64,000 nt of DNA from Paenibacillus nasutitermitis. GTDB lineage: Bacteria; Bacillota; Bacilli; Paenibacillales; Paenibacillaceae. The first letter of the stretch is position 1; every line of letters begins with the position of its first letter. Shown in pieces: positions 17,027-25,689 of the stretch. The position numbers and the translations under genes were made by a program. Under the pieces are notes generated by a model. It had not been told where the DNA came from. It saw nothing but the letters and a program-made list of their open reading frames with translations, and made no database searches. The DNA is taken from positions 186,001 through 250,000 of the forward strand of contig NZ_BMHP01000002.1 in assembly GCF_014641075.1 (NCBI RefSeq), written 5' to 3'.

Positions 17027-20000
17027 TTACTGATAGTTAATTGCCGCTCCTACATCTGTTGTGTCGTAGCTGTGTTCACCGTTTGCATCGACGATGAAAT
17101 AAAGCACATCGCCTGTGCTGACCGACGTGTTGATGCTGAAATTATAGCCGGTCGTATTGGCAGCACCGATCAATTGCCAGCCCGTAGCCGGCCAGATTTG
17201 GGTTGTATTCTTCAACACTTTCACATTGACGCCGTTGCCCAGCGTGGAGGTCGCGCTTTTTCTGGCATTGCCGACGATGTTTATCGTCCCTGTCGTCGGG
17301 GCCGTCCAGGCACGAACGGCTTTGGAGGCATTGTTGGGATGCTGCCATGTGTTGGCAATTAGCGAGCTTGCTCCCTCCCATCTGGAATTGGCGGAGCTCC
17401 AGGTCATATTGGTATAGCTGACCAGGTCGGCTGAATATTTATACGACCACTGATTGGCTCCCTGTGTAGAGCTGAATCCGTTGGCGGAATGATACATCGT
17501 TCCCGTGCCCGAGGGACTGGTGATTCGGATGTAGTCCACACCGATGCTTCCCGCTGCCTGAGATGGATCAAAACGGATTTGCTTAATCGTTCCGATCCAT
17601 GCCGCATTGGTTCCCATATCAATCACATACTCGTTATATCCGCTGGATGTGCTGATTGTGAACTTCTTCGACTTGGCCTCGGTCCAGGAGGAATCAGCTG
17701 TTGTAGTAAAGTAGATTTGACCTTGAGCGTTGCCCGTTCCGTTCTGCATGCGCACGCGGATATAACGGTTCAGCCAGGGATTCGTAATTCCCAGACTGTC
17801 GGGAGAGTGAATAAAAGGATCTCCACCGCTCGAGGTAATGGAGAGTAACCCACCTGACACGGAACCGGTCGCCTGATTCACCATACTCCAACCCTCGAGA
17901 TTGCCATTGGTATTAAAGTTCCAATCCTTCCCGCTTGTATAAGTCATGGGCACTGCCGATACTTCCGAAGAATTCATGCTTTCCCCGGCGGCGGTTTTGA
18001 CTGCAGATACTACATAATAATAAGTTGTTCCGTTAGTCAGCCCGGTATCGGCGTAGCTTGGAGTGGTGACGCTGCCTGCGGTCGAAATTGTAGTATAGGG
18101 TCCTCCCGCTGTCAGGCTTCGTTTGACATTATAGCTTGTCGCTCCGACGATCGGCGACCAGTTCAGATTGACCTGAGCGTTGCCGCTTCCCGCCTTTACA
18201 TCTAATGGTGGAGCGGGCAAAGCGGGAGCTTCCGTATAGACGTAATTCAAGCGTCCGAATGGAGCCGTATCCCCGTTGACATAAAAGTCCATGACATTGC
18301 CGTCGGTCTGCATATTATCGGACCATTTGAATTGAATCGTCATGGGGCTGCTCAAGCTTCCCAAGCCGATCATGCTGCGCGGTATGGCGAAATGTATTTT
18401 ATTCCCGCTCAACTTGTAGTTGACCGTTCCAGCCGGCGTCCAGTTCCAGCCTCCTGTGCTTTGTTCCACGGTAGCCGTCGTTGCTGTCGTTCCCGAACGG
18501 TTGATGATGTAATCATAACCCTTCCACCCATTCGATGAATTGCCGTCCGTATTGATCAGCAGCCGCATCCATTTGGCGTCCGTATAGGCAGTAATCGGAT
18601 TAACGGTGCTTGCATAGAAATACAAATTATTATCATCCCTCGCCACCTTCATGATGTCAAAATCATTGCGTCCTGTATTATTCGTATAGGTCGCCGAACC
18701 CCAACCGCTGTTGTTTCGCGCCACGGTATCGCCCGTGTAATCCCGGTACTCAGGCGTTACATTGTCCCACTGGGTAAAGTCGGTATTGATCGTGATCGTT
18801 TTCTTCGCACTTGGCGTTAGTTGCGGCGACAGCCCCTTGAACTTGCGGATATATCCCATCATCTGCATGTAATAATTATCGCCGTAGCCGCCGCTCATGG
18901 GCTCGATATCCCGGCTGAATTCCAATGTTGCCGCATCGACAAATTTGATTGGACGGCTTGCAGTATCCGCGGGCTGACGCTGGGCTACCCATTCATTCCA
19001 GCCGGTCACGAAAATAATCTGGGGATCCTGCGAAATCGCGTAGTCCCACTGCTCGACTGCATTATAGCCCCAATTGACGGCTCCTGCCGTATTGTCGTTG
19101 GCCCCGTTATGATAGTTCCTTCCCCAGTTCTGACCGTATCCGTAGAACGGCGTGTCGCTCATGCTGATTGTATCCTGATGCTGCGCAACCGAAACATTGA
19201 TAATTTCCTTCTCGGACTGGTCGTTGTAGAACACCCGCTGCGGCCGCTGGAATTCAATCCAGGGAAACCCGTTCGTTTTCTGGGCTTCATTGGGCCACTG
19301 ATTCAGACGGAAGGTGAAGAAATTCCTTATGGTCGTCGACACCTGGGTAGGATCGCCGATCATAAGCGGTTTTCCTTTCCAGTTAAACCACAATTCCGGG
19401 TACCTGCCCGGCGCATAAATATCATTATACAAGCTGGTTATAGTCGTTCCGGAGCTGCTGTTCGTATAAAAGGCCACTTTTGGCACTTTGTAGCCTTTCA
19501 GCCGGTATTCGTCCATAATAGCAAACAACTTGTCGTACACTGTTTTGTATGTGAAAGCATTCGTTGCGTCGAAAACGAGAAAATCAACCTTGGCGTCGGT
19601 CAGCATTTGCACATGTTTTCTCAGCACCCATGCATCGTCGGACAAATAATAATCATACAGCGGTTTTCCCCAGAAATGCCAAGCCTGCAAAGCCCCCCAT
19701 AGCGGACTGCTGCCATTATTGACCGCACCAGGGTCCGTTGCCCGAATTTGCGTCACATCATAAGGGCCTGCCGTTCCATGCGAACCCATCCATAAAAAAT
19801 AAAATATGCCCACATACTTGCCGCTGCGCTCGGCGGGCACCTGTCCGTCCCTTGGCAGAATCCGTCCCAAATCGTCCATTCCAGCCAGGTTGCCGTAAGA
19901 TACTTCACCGTCCGCACTTGCCGTAGATGGAGCCGGAAGCATGCTGCCCGCCGGGACAAGACTGCCAAGCAAAGAAAATGTAAGCAGCATAATCAGCGCA

Positions 20001-20059
20001 GCGCCCCCTTTCTTCAACATTGCTTTCCTTCCGGTAAACGCGATTCTTTGACCTGTCAT
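17027..20059 (-). CDS. Large secreted glycoside-hydrolase-like protein with Fn3 and carbohydrate-binding domains
   Basis: The 1010-residue protein has a signal peptide (hydrophobic LIMLLTFSLLGSLVPAG, AxA near STASA). A catalytic-looking TIM barrel covers about residues 60-400 (GKYVGIFYFLWMGSHG, DFLVFDATNAF, IIFVTGWNEWVAQRQ), a pattern seen in GH71/GH99-like proteins. Next comes a beta-sandwich of about 180 residues with AYTDAKWMRLLINTDGN, similar to family-9-type sugar-binding modules. A fibronectin-III domain (about 635-735) follows, then a WNFNTNGNLEGWS module and a C-terminal beta module. The start at 20059 has GGGAGGAA upstream; ATG 20020 (GGAAGGAAAG) is equally plausible and gives a tidier signal peptide. 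It has its own promoter with a CRE-like site and follows a sugar oxidation cassette. The substrate is unknown. Confidence 0.8.
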   Translation of the reverse strand: MTGQRIAFTGRKAMLKKGGAALIMLLTFSLLGSLVPAGSMLPAPSTASADGEVSYGNLAGMDDLGRILPRDGQVPAERSGKYVGIFYFLWMGSHGTAGPYDVTQIRATDPGAVNNGSSPLWGALQAWHFWGKPLYDYYLSDDAWVLRKHVQMLTDAKVDFLVFDATNAFTYKTVYDKLFAIMDEYRLKGYKVPKVAFYTNSSSGTTITSLYNDIYAPGRYPELWFNWKGKPLMIGDPTQVSTTIRNFFTFRLNQWPNEAQKTNGFPWIEFQRPQRVFYNDQSEKEIINVSVAQHQDTISMSDTPFYGYGQNWGRNYHNGANDNTAGAVNWGYNAVEQWDYAISQDPQIIFVTGWNEWVAQRQPADTASRPIKFVDAATLEFSRDIEPMSGGYGDNYYMQMMGYIRKFKGLSPQLTPSAKKTITINTDFTQWDNVTPEYRDYTGDTVARNNSGWGSATYTNNTGRNDFDIMKVARDDNNLYFYASTVNPITAYTDAKWMRLLINTDGNSSNGWKGYDYIINRSGTTATTATVEQSTGGWNWTPAGTVNYKLSGNKIHFAIPRSMIGLGSLSSPMTIQFKWSDNMQTDGNVMDFYVNGDTAPFGRLNYVYTEAPALPAPPLDVKAGSGNAQVNLNWSPIVGATSYNVKRSLTAGGPYTTISTAGSVTTPSYADTGLTNGTTYYYVVSAVKTAAGESMNSSEVSAVPMTYTSGKDWNFNTNGNLEGWSMVNQATGSVSGGLLSITSSGGDPFIHSPDSLGITNPWLNRYIRVRMQNGTGNAQGQIYFTTTADSSWTEAKSKKFTISTSSGYNEYVIDMGTNAAWIGTIKQIRFDPSQAAGSIGVDYIRITSPSGTGTMYHSANGFSSTQGANQWSYKYSADLVSYTNMTWSSANSRWEGASSLIANTWQHPNNASKAVRAWTAPTTGTINIVGNARKSATSTLGNGVNVKVLKNTTQIWPATGWQLIGAANTTGYNFSINTSVSTGDVLYFIVDANGEHSYDTTDVGAAINYQ

Positions 20060-20132
20060 TGATCATTCCTCCCGTTTAATTTTGACTTCATGCTTGACAA
20101 TAACTTGTCCTCCGCCTCCTTCTCCAAGAATT

Positions 20133-20180
20133 TGTAAGCCCTTACATTTTGATCATAGCAATTAACCCCATCGCTTTCAA
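20133..20180 (-). promoter_or_regulatory. Sigma-A promoter with CRE-like palindrome at the start site
   Basis: On the minus strand TTGAAA (20180-20175), 17 bp, TATGAT (20157-20152) form a good promoter for the glycosidase gene. The palindrome TGTAAGGGCTTACA (20146-20133) lies right at the expected start site and matches 13 of 14 positions of the CcpA consensus TGWNANCGNTNWCA. Catabolite repression, or control by a LacI-type protein, is inferred. Confidence 0.7.
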
Positions 20181-20301
20181 TTTTTTATAAAAATATGACA
20201 AATATGGGCTAAATTCGTTTAAATTTGGCCGCGAACGCTCACAACTTTGATTGCTGGACGAAATATAGATTTCACAAAATACACCTGAAACCGGTGCTTT
20301 C

Positions 20302-21348
20302 TTATTGTTCGGAATCGTCAACGAACCGTTCCACGATGCTGTCTTCAAACCGATGGGGCAAAACAATCTTCCCCCCGTACTTGGCAGTATGATAGATGGC
20401 CATAATAACCTGGTAGGAGAGCATTGAATGTTCAAGATCGCAGCTATGACCGGCATCTGGATTCGACACGTATCCTTCGATCGACTCCAGATAGAGAACC
20501 AGCGCATCCATATAGCTTTCTTCCCAACTGGACTTCTCGATCACGTGTTTGTGCGTGAGATAGTTTCTCATTTCGAGAGTCTGATTAAGAGCAATCTTCA
20601 CATGCCCCTCCGTACCGTAGACGTCAATGCCAATATGATAAAAAGGATTCGTTTCTCCCGGAATGGATCTGGCAAATGCACCACATTCGAACATCGCACG
20701 CACCCCATTGTCAAAAAGAACCGTTGCCATCGATTCATCGGGCGCAATGATGGAGGAATTATCCTTTCCTTCATAAGGACCCGCTTGTCCCATTACCCAG
20801 GCAACCGGACTGAAATCATTAAAAAACATCACCATATCTATGAGATGCGAGCCTTGCTCCATGATGTTGACTTTCGTAGAAGCGCGAATGAACTCTATGT
20901 CCCCGATAGCCCCCTCCTGGAGCCAATTGCGGGCCTTGCTCCAAGCCGGCAGAAATTTATGCTGGTGATTGACTAACAGTAATTTTTGATGGGATTTACA
21001 AATATCTGCGATTTCATAAGCTTCAGAAGGCGTGAGCGCTAACGGTTTTTCGATATTGATGACTTTGACTGCTGATACCCGGGCAGCCACTTTCACCAAT
21101 TCCAGCCTGGCATCGGGGCTGCTGACGATATCCACTACATCCGGGTTTGTTTCATGCAGCAATGGCGCTAAGTTCAAAGACCGGTGCGGGATCTGATACC
21201 GGTCCGCCAGTTCGTTCAATCTATCGATATTGGAATGTCCGCATATCCCAACCAACTCGATGCTCTGGCATGCTTGATAAGCTCTGGCATGGGCATCCGC
21301 CCAGCCTTTCGTGCCGACAAGCACAGCTTTTAATTTCACACCATCCAC
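20302..21348 (-). CDS. Gfo/Idh/MocA family sugar oxidoreductase
   Basis: The 348-residue protein has an N-terminal Rossmann domain (KLKAVLVGTKGWADAHARAY) and the EKP family motif in VINIEKPLALTPSEAYEI, followed by NHQHKFLPAW. The C-terminal alpha/beta domain is the usual substrate domain. Family members oxidise or epimerise sugars and cyclitols using NAD(P). The glycine motif is altered (GTKGWA rather than GxGxxG), so cofactor handling may differ. It is the last gene of a five-gene minus-strand cassette and begins 45 bp after the preceding stop. Confidence 0.88.
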   Translation of the reverse strand: MDGVKLKAVLVGTKGWADAHARAYQACQSIELVGICGHSNIDRLNELADRYQIPHRSLNLAPLLHETNPDVVDIVSSPDARLELVKVAARVSAVKVINIEKPLALTPSEAYEIADICKSHQKLLLVNHQHKFLPAWSKARNWLQEGAIGDIEFIRASTKVNIMEQGSHLIDMVMFFNDFSPVAWVMGQAGPYEGKDNSSIIAPDESMATVLFDNGVRAMFECGAFARSIPGETNPFYHIGIDVYGTEGHVKIALNQTLEMRNYLTHKHVIEKSSWEESYMDALVLYLESIEGYVSNPDAGHSCDLEHSMLSYQVIMAIYHTAKYGGKIVLPHRFEDSIVERFVDDSEQ

Positions 21349-21392
21349 TCTCCCTCTCTCATAAACAAATAAATCCTCTTTAACGCTGCCAA

Positions 21393-22538
21393 TTACACCG
21401 TAAACCGATACTCGATATGACTCTTCGGATTAATGAAGGATTCCCACTGATCCGGCGGCACCAGATCGACAACCGCCTTCATATTCAACCGGCTGAAATC
21501 GATGAACGGCACTTGTTCGATCGTGCAGACGTCCGAGGCTATGCTTTGAAGCAGCCCCGGATATTGCTGTTCAATTTGCTGCAAACGATAAACACCGGTT
21601 TCAAAATCCACCCGGGAGGCGTTCACGGAACCGATCACACATTTGTTTTTCATAACCAGCTCCTGATTGATTCGGTCTACGGGAAGCATCTGCTGCCGAT
21701 TGTCTCCAGTGACTCCGAGCATAGCCAGAACGCCATTATTCCCAAGGGCCTGCATCGCGTGAAAAGCATTCGGGGTATATCCGCTGCATTCCCATACCAT
21801 ATCCAGCCGCACTCCTTTTTCAACACCGAATCTCTCTGCCCCATCTTCATGAGCCTGCATATACCGTGCTCCGCATTGCCGGACCAGTTCGGCGCTGAAG
21901 CTGCCGGGATCATTCAACGACCATACATACGTTTCCATACCGAGGGACCGGCAAGTCGCCGCAGCCAATAAGCCAAGCGGACCGGAACCGATAACCAGTG
22001 CGGTTTTCGGCTGCCATATCATCCGCTGCTGAATTCTAAGCACCTCGTGCCAGACTTTTTCGACAATGCTTTGCGGCTCAACCAATACACCGTAATCCAT
22101 ACAGGATGGGGGCAGCTTGACAAGATATGCTGCTTCTACCACCACATACTCGCTCAAGTAACCATGTGCCGCCTTAATGCCCCGCTCCGTATATTCATCG
22201 GTTACGCAAAAATCCGGCTGGCCGTTGCGGCAGTTTACACAATCGAGATGCCGGCAGGGTCTGCGGACCAAAGCCGTAACCAGGTCGCCTTGGGCATATC
22301 CGGATTGTTCGCCGGCTTCTACTACCGCTCCCAGCAGTTCGTGGCCGATAACAAGCTGATTTTCCCCTTCAGGCGGAATTCCGTACTGCTCCTGAATAAT
22401 TTCCCGATCCGTGCCATCAAGTCCAACCCGCAGTACCCGGATGAGGACATCTGTCGGAAAACGGATTTGCGGTTTGTCTATTTCAACCAACTCTGTGAAG
22501 CCCTGTTCTCCATCCATTCTCAAAACAATCGCTTTCAT
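21393..22538 (-). CDS. Glucose 1-dehydrogenase-like zinc dehydrogenase
   Basis: The 381-residue medium-chain dehydrogenase has VLRVGLDGTDREIIQEQYG at residues 35-53. The residue normally Cys in the catalytic zinc site is Asp41, an exchange known in haloarchaeal glucose dehydrogenases. GHELLGAV supplies the next ligand. A four-Cys structural zinc lobe (CRHLDCVNCRNGQPDFC) is intact, and ALVIGSGPLGLLAA is the nucleotide site. The C-terminal region with MKNKCVIGSVNASR fits the glucose dehydrogenase subfamily. Predicted reaction: oxidation of an aldose at C1 with NAD(P). It lies 5 bp after the TIM-barrel isomerase gene in the same operon. Confidence 0.85.
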   Translation of the reverse strand: MKAIVLRMDGEQGFTELVEIDKPQIRFPTDVLIRVLRVGLDGTDREIIQEQYGIPPEGENQLVIGHELLGAVVEAGEQSGYAQGDLVTALVRRPCRHLDCVNCRNGQPDFCVTDEYTERGIKAAHGYLSEYVVVEAAYLVKLPPSCMDYGVLVEPQSIVEKVWHEVLRIQQRMIWQPKTALVIGSGPLGLLAAATCRSLGMETYVWSLNDPGSFSAELVRQCGARYMQAHEDGAERFGVEKGVRLDMVWECSGYTPNAFHAMQALGNNGVLAMLGVTGDNRQQMLPVDRINQELVMKNKCVIGSVNASRVDFETGVYRLQQIEQQYPGLLQSIASDVCTIEQVPFIDFSRLNMKAVVDLVPPDQWESFINPKSHIEYRFTV

Positions 22539-22543
22539 TCCCG

Positions 22544-23461
22544 TCAGCTCCCCAACCCTGATTGATCTATTTGTTGTTTAACATAAGCAATTGAATCACG
22601 CAGCTCTTCAAGGCCGTTAACCCCGTCTTCCACGGATATCCATCCTTGAAAGCCGGCGCTGCGAAGATGTTCAAATATAACGGGATAATCATTTAATCCC
22701 CGGCCAATGACCCCATGTACCAGAATGGAGGCATAACCTTCAGATTGATGCTGCTGTAATTCGGACATGGAATGGCCCGGCATTAAGTAACGGTCGCTGG
22801 CATGCATCGTAAGCACGCGCTCCTTAACCCTCTCCAGCAAAGCGATAGGGTCTTCACCAGCTACTACTGCATTCGACGGATCGTAATTGATACCGAACCA
22901 CGGGGATTCGATCTGATCGGCAATAGCGAGAAATATATCGGATTGCTGGGCAAATTCAGGGGCCGTCCAATAACCGTCTTTATAATGATTTTCCATCACC
23001 AGATGGATGCGATGACGCTCTGCGGCAGGGAGCAGCTCGCGAATCGATTCGACGGTCCAACGTATACCCTGCTCCCTGGACACATTCTCCCTCCGTTGGC
23101 CGGATAACACGCGGCAGCTGCGAAAATCGTCCGGGCCCAGGACAGCCATCACCTGGATCATATGCTTCATATGGTCGACTTGCTGCTTGCGGAATTCCGC
23201 ATCCGGATGTGTGAAATCAGGAGAGGAGCACATCATTGGAATTTGCAGTCCCTGCTGCTGCGCCTCGGACTTAATCAGGTTCAGGTAGGCTTCGTCCCAT
23301 TGCCTGAAGAATCTCGGGTACATTTCCAGTCCATCCGCTCCCAGGGTACCCGCCTCTTCAATCCATTGATGCAGGCTCATCCTTCCTTCGGAGAGCGCTT
23401 CAATATAACCTTTCGGAAATACGGCGACTTGCGGTTTCCCTGCTATCCCTTGCTCACTCAT
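22544..23461 (-). CDS. Sugar phosphate isomerase/epimerase (xylose-isomerase-like TIM barrel)
   Basis: The 305-residue protein carries the AP-endonuclease-2/xylose-isomerase-like fold: LGADGLEMYPRFF early, IHLVMENHYKDGYW (Glu ligand), FGINYDPSNAVVAGEDP (Asp ligand), VLTMHASDRY (His ligand) and GWISVEDGVNG (Glu ligand). This metal set is typical of sugar (keto-sugar) epimerases such as UlaE-like enzymes. It overlaps the HUMPS gene by 8 bp, so the two are translationally coupled and likely act on consecutive intermediates. Confidence 0.87.
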   Translation of the reverse strand: MSEQGIAGKPQVAVFPKGYIEALSEGRMSLHQWIEEAGTLGADGLEMYPRFFRQWDEAYLNLIKSEAQQQGLQIPMMCSSPDFTHPDAEFRKQQVDHMKHMIQVMAVLGPDDFRSCRVLSGQRRENVSREQGIRWTVESIRELLPAAERHRIHLVMENHYKDGYWTAPEFAQQSDIFLAIADQIESPWFGINYDPSNAVVAGEDPIALLERVKERVLTMHASDRYLMPGHSMSELQQHQSEGYASILVHGVIGRGLNDYPVIFEHLRSAGFQGWISVEDGVNGLEELRDSIAYVKQQIDQSGLGS

Positions 23462-24152
23462 GGCCTACACTCCCCGATCCTCCGCGCTTGACATTCTCAA
23501 CAACTTGCTCCAGAATGCTTTTTATTTGTTCCCGGTTCGTGCTCGGCTTGAATTCCTGCTTGTCTATGACCAGCGGGGCGCCGATGACGACGAGCGGCGC
23601 ACCATGTGCGGGCATGTCTGATGCCTGGGCGATAGTCAAGCCGCCAACTGCCTGTACCGGAATCGATACCGCTGCAACCACGTCATGCAGATGGTCGAAA
23701 GGCGACCGGTCAGGGTCTTCCCCTCTCTCATCAAAGCCAGTATGCACAATGATAAAATCCACTCCATTGCCTTCAAGCATTCTCGCGCAGGCAACCGGAT
23801 CCGGAGCCGCCATAATATCTCCCATCACGCGGATGTTGTAATCTCTGGCTGCTTGCACGACCGCCCGGATGGTAGCCTGATGAGCAACGCCCATGACGAC
23901 GACATGCGTGGCCCCTGCTTTCGCCATCATCTCCGCTTCCAGATAGCCTCCGTCCATCGTCTTCAAATCCGCGACGATCGGATGGTTCGGGTAAGCTTTG
24001 CGCAGCGCCGCGACGGCGTGCAGCCCCTCCCCCAGCAAAAGCGGCGTTCCGGCCTCAATCCAATCCACCCCTGCCTCCACGGCTACCTGGGCCATCTCCA
24101 GCGCTTCCTCAATTGTGGTTACATCTAATGAGATTTGAACAATCGGCTCCAT
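23454..24152 (-). CDS. HUMPS family protein (hexulose-6-P synthase / 3-keto-L-gulonate-6-P decarboxylase superfamily)
   Basis: The 232-residue TIM barrel keeps the whole active-site set of the family at matching numbers: Asp10, Glu33, Asp62, Lys64 and Asp67 in ADLKTMDGG. Phosphate-binding glycines are expected at VQAVGGLT and VIGAPLV. The DLKTMD spelling is closer to 3-hexulose-6-phosphate synthase than to UlaD decarboxylase, but no partner 6-phospho-3-hexuloisomerase is present. The two neighbouring dehydrogenases and an isomerase suggest a sugar-acid or aldose breakdown route. The exact reaction cannot be fixed from sequence. Confidence 0.83.
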   Translation of the reverse strand: MEPIVQISLDVTTIEEALEMAQVAVEAGVDWIEAGTPLLLGEGLHAVAALRKAYPNHPIVADLKTMDGGYLEAEMMAKAGATHVVVMGVAHQATIRAVVQAARDYNIRVMGDIMAAPDPVACARMLEGNGVDFIIVHTGFDERGEDPDRSPFDHLHDVVAAVSIPVQAVGGLTIAQASDMPAHGAPLVVIGAPLVIDKQEFKPSTNREQIKSILEQVVENVKRGGSGSVGHE

Positions 24153-24165
24153 TTCCCCATCTCCT

Positions 24166-25227
24166 CTACTCAGGATTTGTCATTTCGCTGATGTTTGGGC
24201 AAATAATCGACTTCGCCTGCTGCAGCGACACCATGTCATCGAAAGCCGTCTTCCAGTCGTTGATGCCATACATGCGGGCCATTGGCAGGGGATTTATTTT
24301 CCCTTGAGCCATCAAGAGGAGCACCTTTTCCCACATCGGGTAATTATGGCTGAAGGAGCCTTTCAGTGTAACCGCTTTCTGAATTAACGGGTCCAGTGAA
24401 AACCCTACCGGAGCCGGCCCCCATCCGATTTTCGTAATTTGCCCGTTCGGACGGATGCAATCTATGCTCTGCTTCAGCGTTGCCGACACTCCAACTGCAT
24501 CCAGTATGAGATCCGGACCATAACCGTCGCCGTAAGCAAGTATGCTCTCCATCACCTGCTCCTCTTCTGCTACAATGATCTGATCCGCGCCGAATTGCCG
24601 GGCCAGCTCCAGGCGGCTTCCGTCTCTCTTCGTTCCAACGACAACCAGATGTCCCGGCGAGAACAGCCTGGCGATTTGCACGCACATGAGTCCAATCGGT
24701 CCAGGTCCGAACACAACAACATGATCGCCCGGACGAATGGAGGAATGGCAAGCGACCGCATTATACGCCACACATGCCGGCTCGGTTAGCGCTGCCATTT
24801 CAAACGAAACTGTATCGGGAATATGATGAATGATCGACTCACGCGATTTGACATACTCCGCCATTGCGCCATTCTCGAGAACGCCGAAGCCGCGGCGGTT
24901 CGGGCATAAATTATATTGCCCAGTCCGGCAGTATAAACATGTCTCGCACAGGTAGGCGGGAGTCTCGCTTACAACTCGGTCGCCGACACGGAACCCTTTC
25001 ACTTCGCTCCCGACAGACGATATGACACCGGAAAATTCATGTCCCAGAGTCACCGGCCGATTTACCGGAAATCCCTGGATGTCGTGGTACATATGCAGAT
25101 CGCTTCCGCATACTCCTGCGGCTTGTACGCGAATAACGACCTCACGCGAACCGGGCTTATCCGGCATGGAAACATCTCTAAGCTCTACACTGCCGCTGCC
25201 GGAACCATAATTGACTACCGCTTTCAT
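24166..25227 (-). CDS. Zinc-dependent polyol/threonine-type dehydrogenase
   Basis: The 353-residue medium-chain dehydrogenase has the catalytic zinc set GVCGSDLHMYHD and GHEFSG, four structural cysteines in CETCLYCRTGQYNLC and the nucleotide motif VVFGPGPIGLMCVQIA. It resembles L-iditol/sorbitol and threonine dehydrogenases. It is first in the operon, with a GGAGAGAGG site before the ATG, and 13 bp separates it from the HUMPS gene. Oxidation of a sugar hydroxyl to a ketone with NAD is the likely step. Confidence 0.87.
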   Translation of the reverse strand: MKAVVNYGSGSGSVELRDVSMPDKPGSREVVIRVQAAGVCGSDLHMYHDIQGFPVNRPVTLGHEFSGVISSVGSEVKGFRVGDRVVSETPAYLCETCLYCRTGQYNLCPNRRGFGVLENGAMAEYVKSRESIIHHIPDTVSFEMAALTEPACVAYNAVACHSSIRPGDHVVVFGPGPIGLMCVQIARLFSPGHLVVVGTKRDGSRLELARQFGADQIIVAEEEQVMESILAYGDGYGPDLILDAVGVSATLKQSIDCIRPNGQITKIGWGPAPVGFSLDPLIQKAVTLKGSFSHNYPMWEKVLLLMAQGKINPLPMARMYGINDWKTAFDDMVSLQQAKSIICPNISEMTNPE

Positions 25228-25318
25228 ATCGTCCTCTCTCCTTCACCATCATCGTATTTGATTCCCTGCCGTCTTAACACGACCCTCTTTCCATAGCCTT
25301 GTTTCCCTTGAAATGGAA

Positions 25319-25343
25319 TTCAGCTCGATTCAACGAAGCTGAA
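25319..25343. promoter_or_regulatory. Inverted repeat upstream of the sugar oxidation cassette
   Basis: TTCAGCT and AGCTGAA are separated by 11 bp, about 90 bp upstream of the first dehydrogenase gene, in the divergent gap before the alkaline phosphatase (25228-25689). It could be a repressor site. No confident promoter was picked in this gap. Confidence 0.35.
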
Positions 25344-25689
25344 GAGGAAATCCAAACATAGGGAAAGCAAGAATCTCGATCTACATTTTAATGACATTGT
25401 ATTCTATCTGGATTCTAATTCATAGAGCGGATTTCATACCTGTCCCCACCAGATGTTCCTTATAACAGGTTGACTCCGCTTGTCAAAAAAATGATCGTTA
25501 CGCGTATATGTCCAAGCCGCTGAAGGCACCCCCTTGTATCTTCCAGCTGAATCAGCATGGAGCAGATTTCCCCACAGCATGGTGCCAGCTCCTCTCCCCT
25601 TTTTACAATATCATGAAATCCCGAAAACATTCCCTTAATGAACAAGCACTAGTATGAAACAGAAAACTACTTTTGTCAGGAGGGATTAT

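Noticed and set aside
18821-19702. 293-codon open frame on the plus strand
   Set aside because: It lies fully inside the glycosidase gene on the other strand, which has a signal peptide and recognisable domains. The open frame is a codon-bias shadow.
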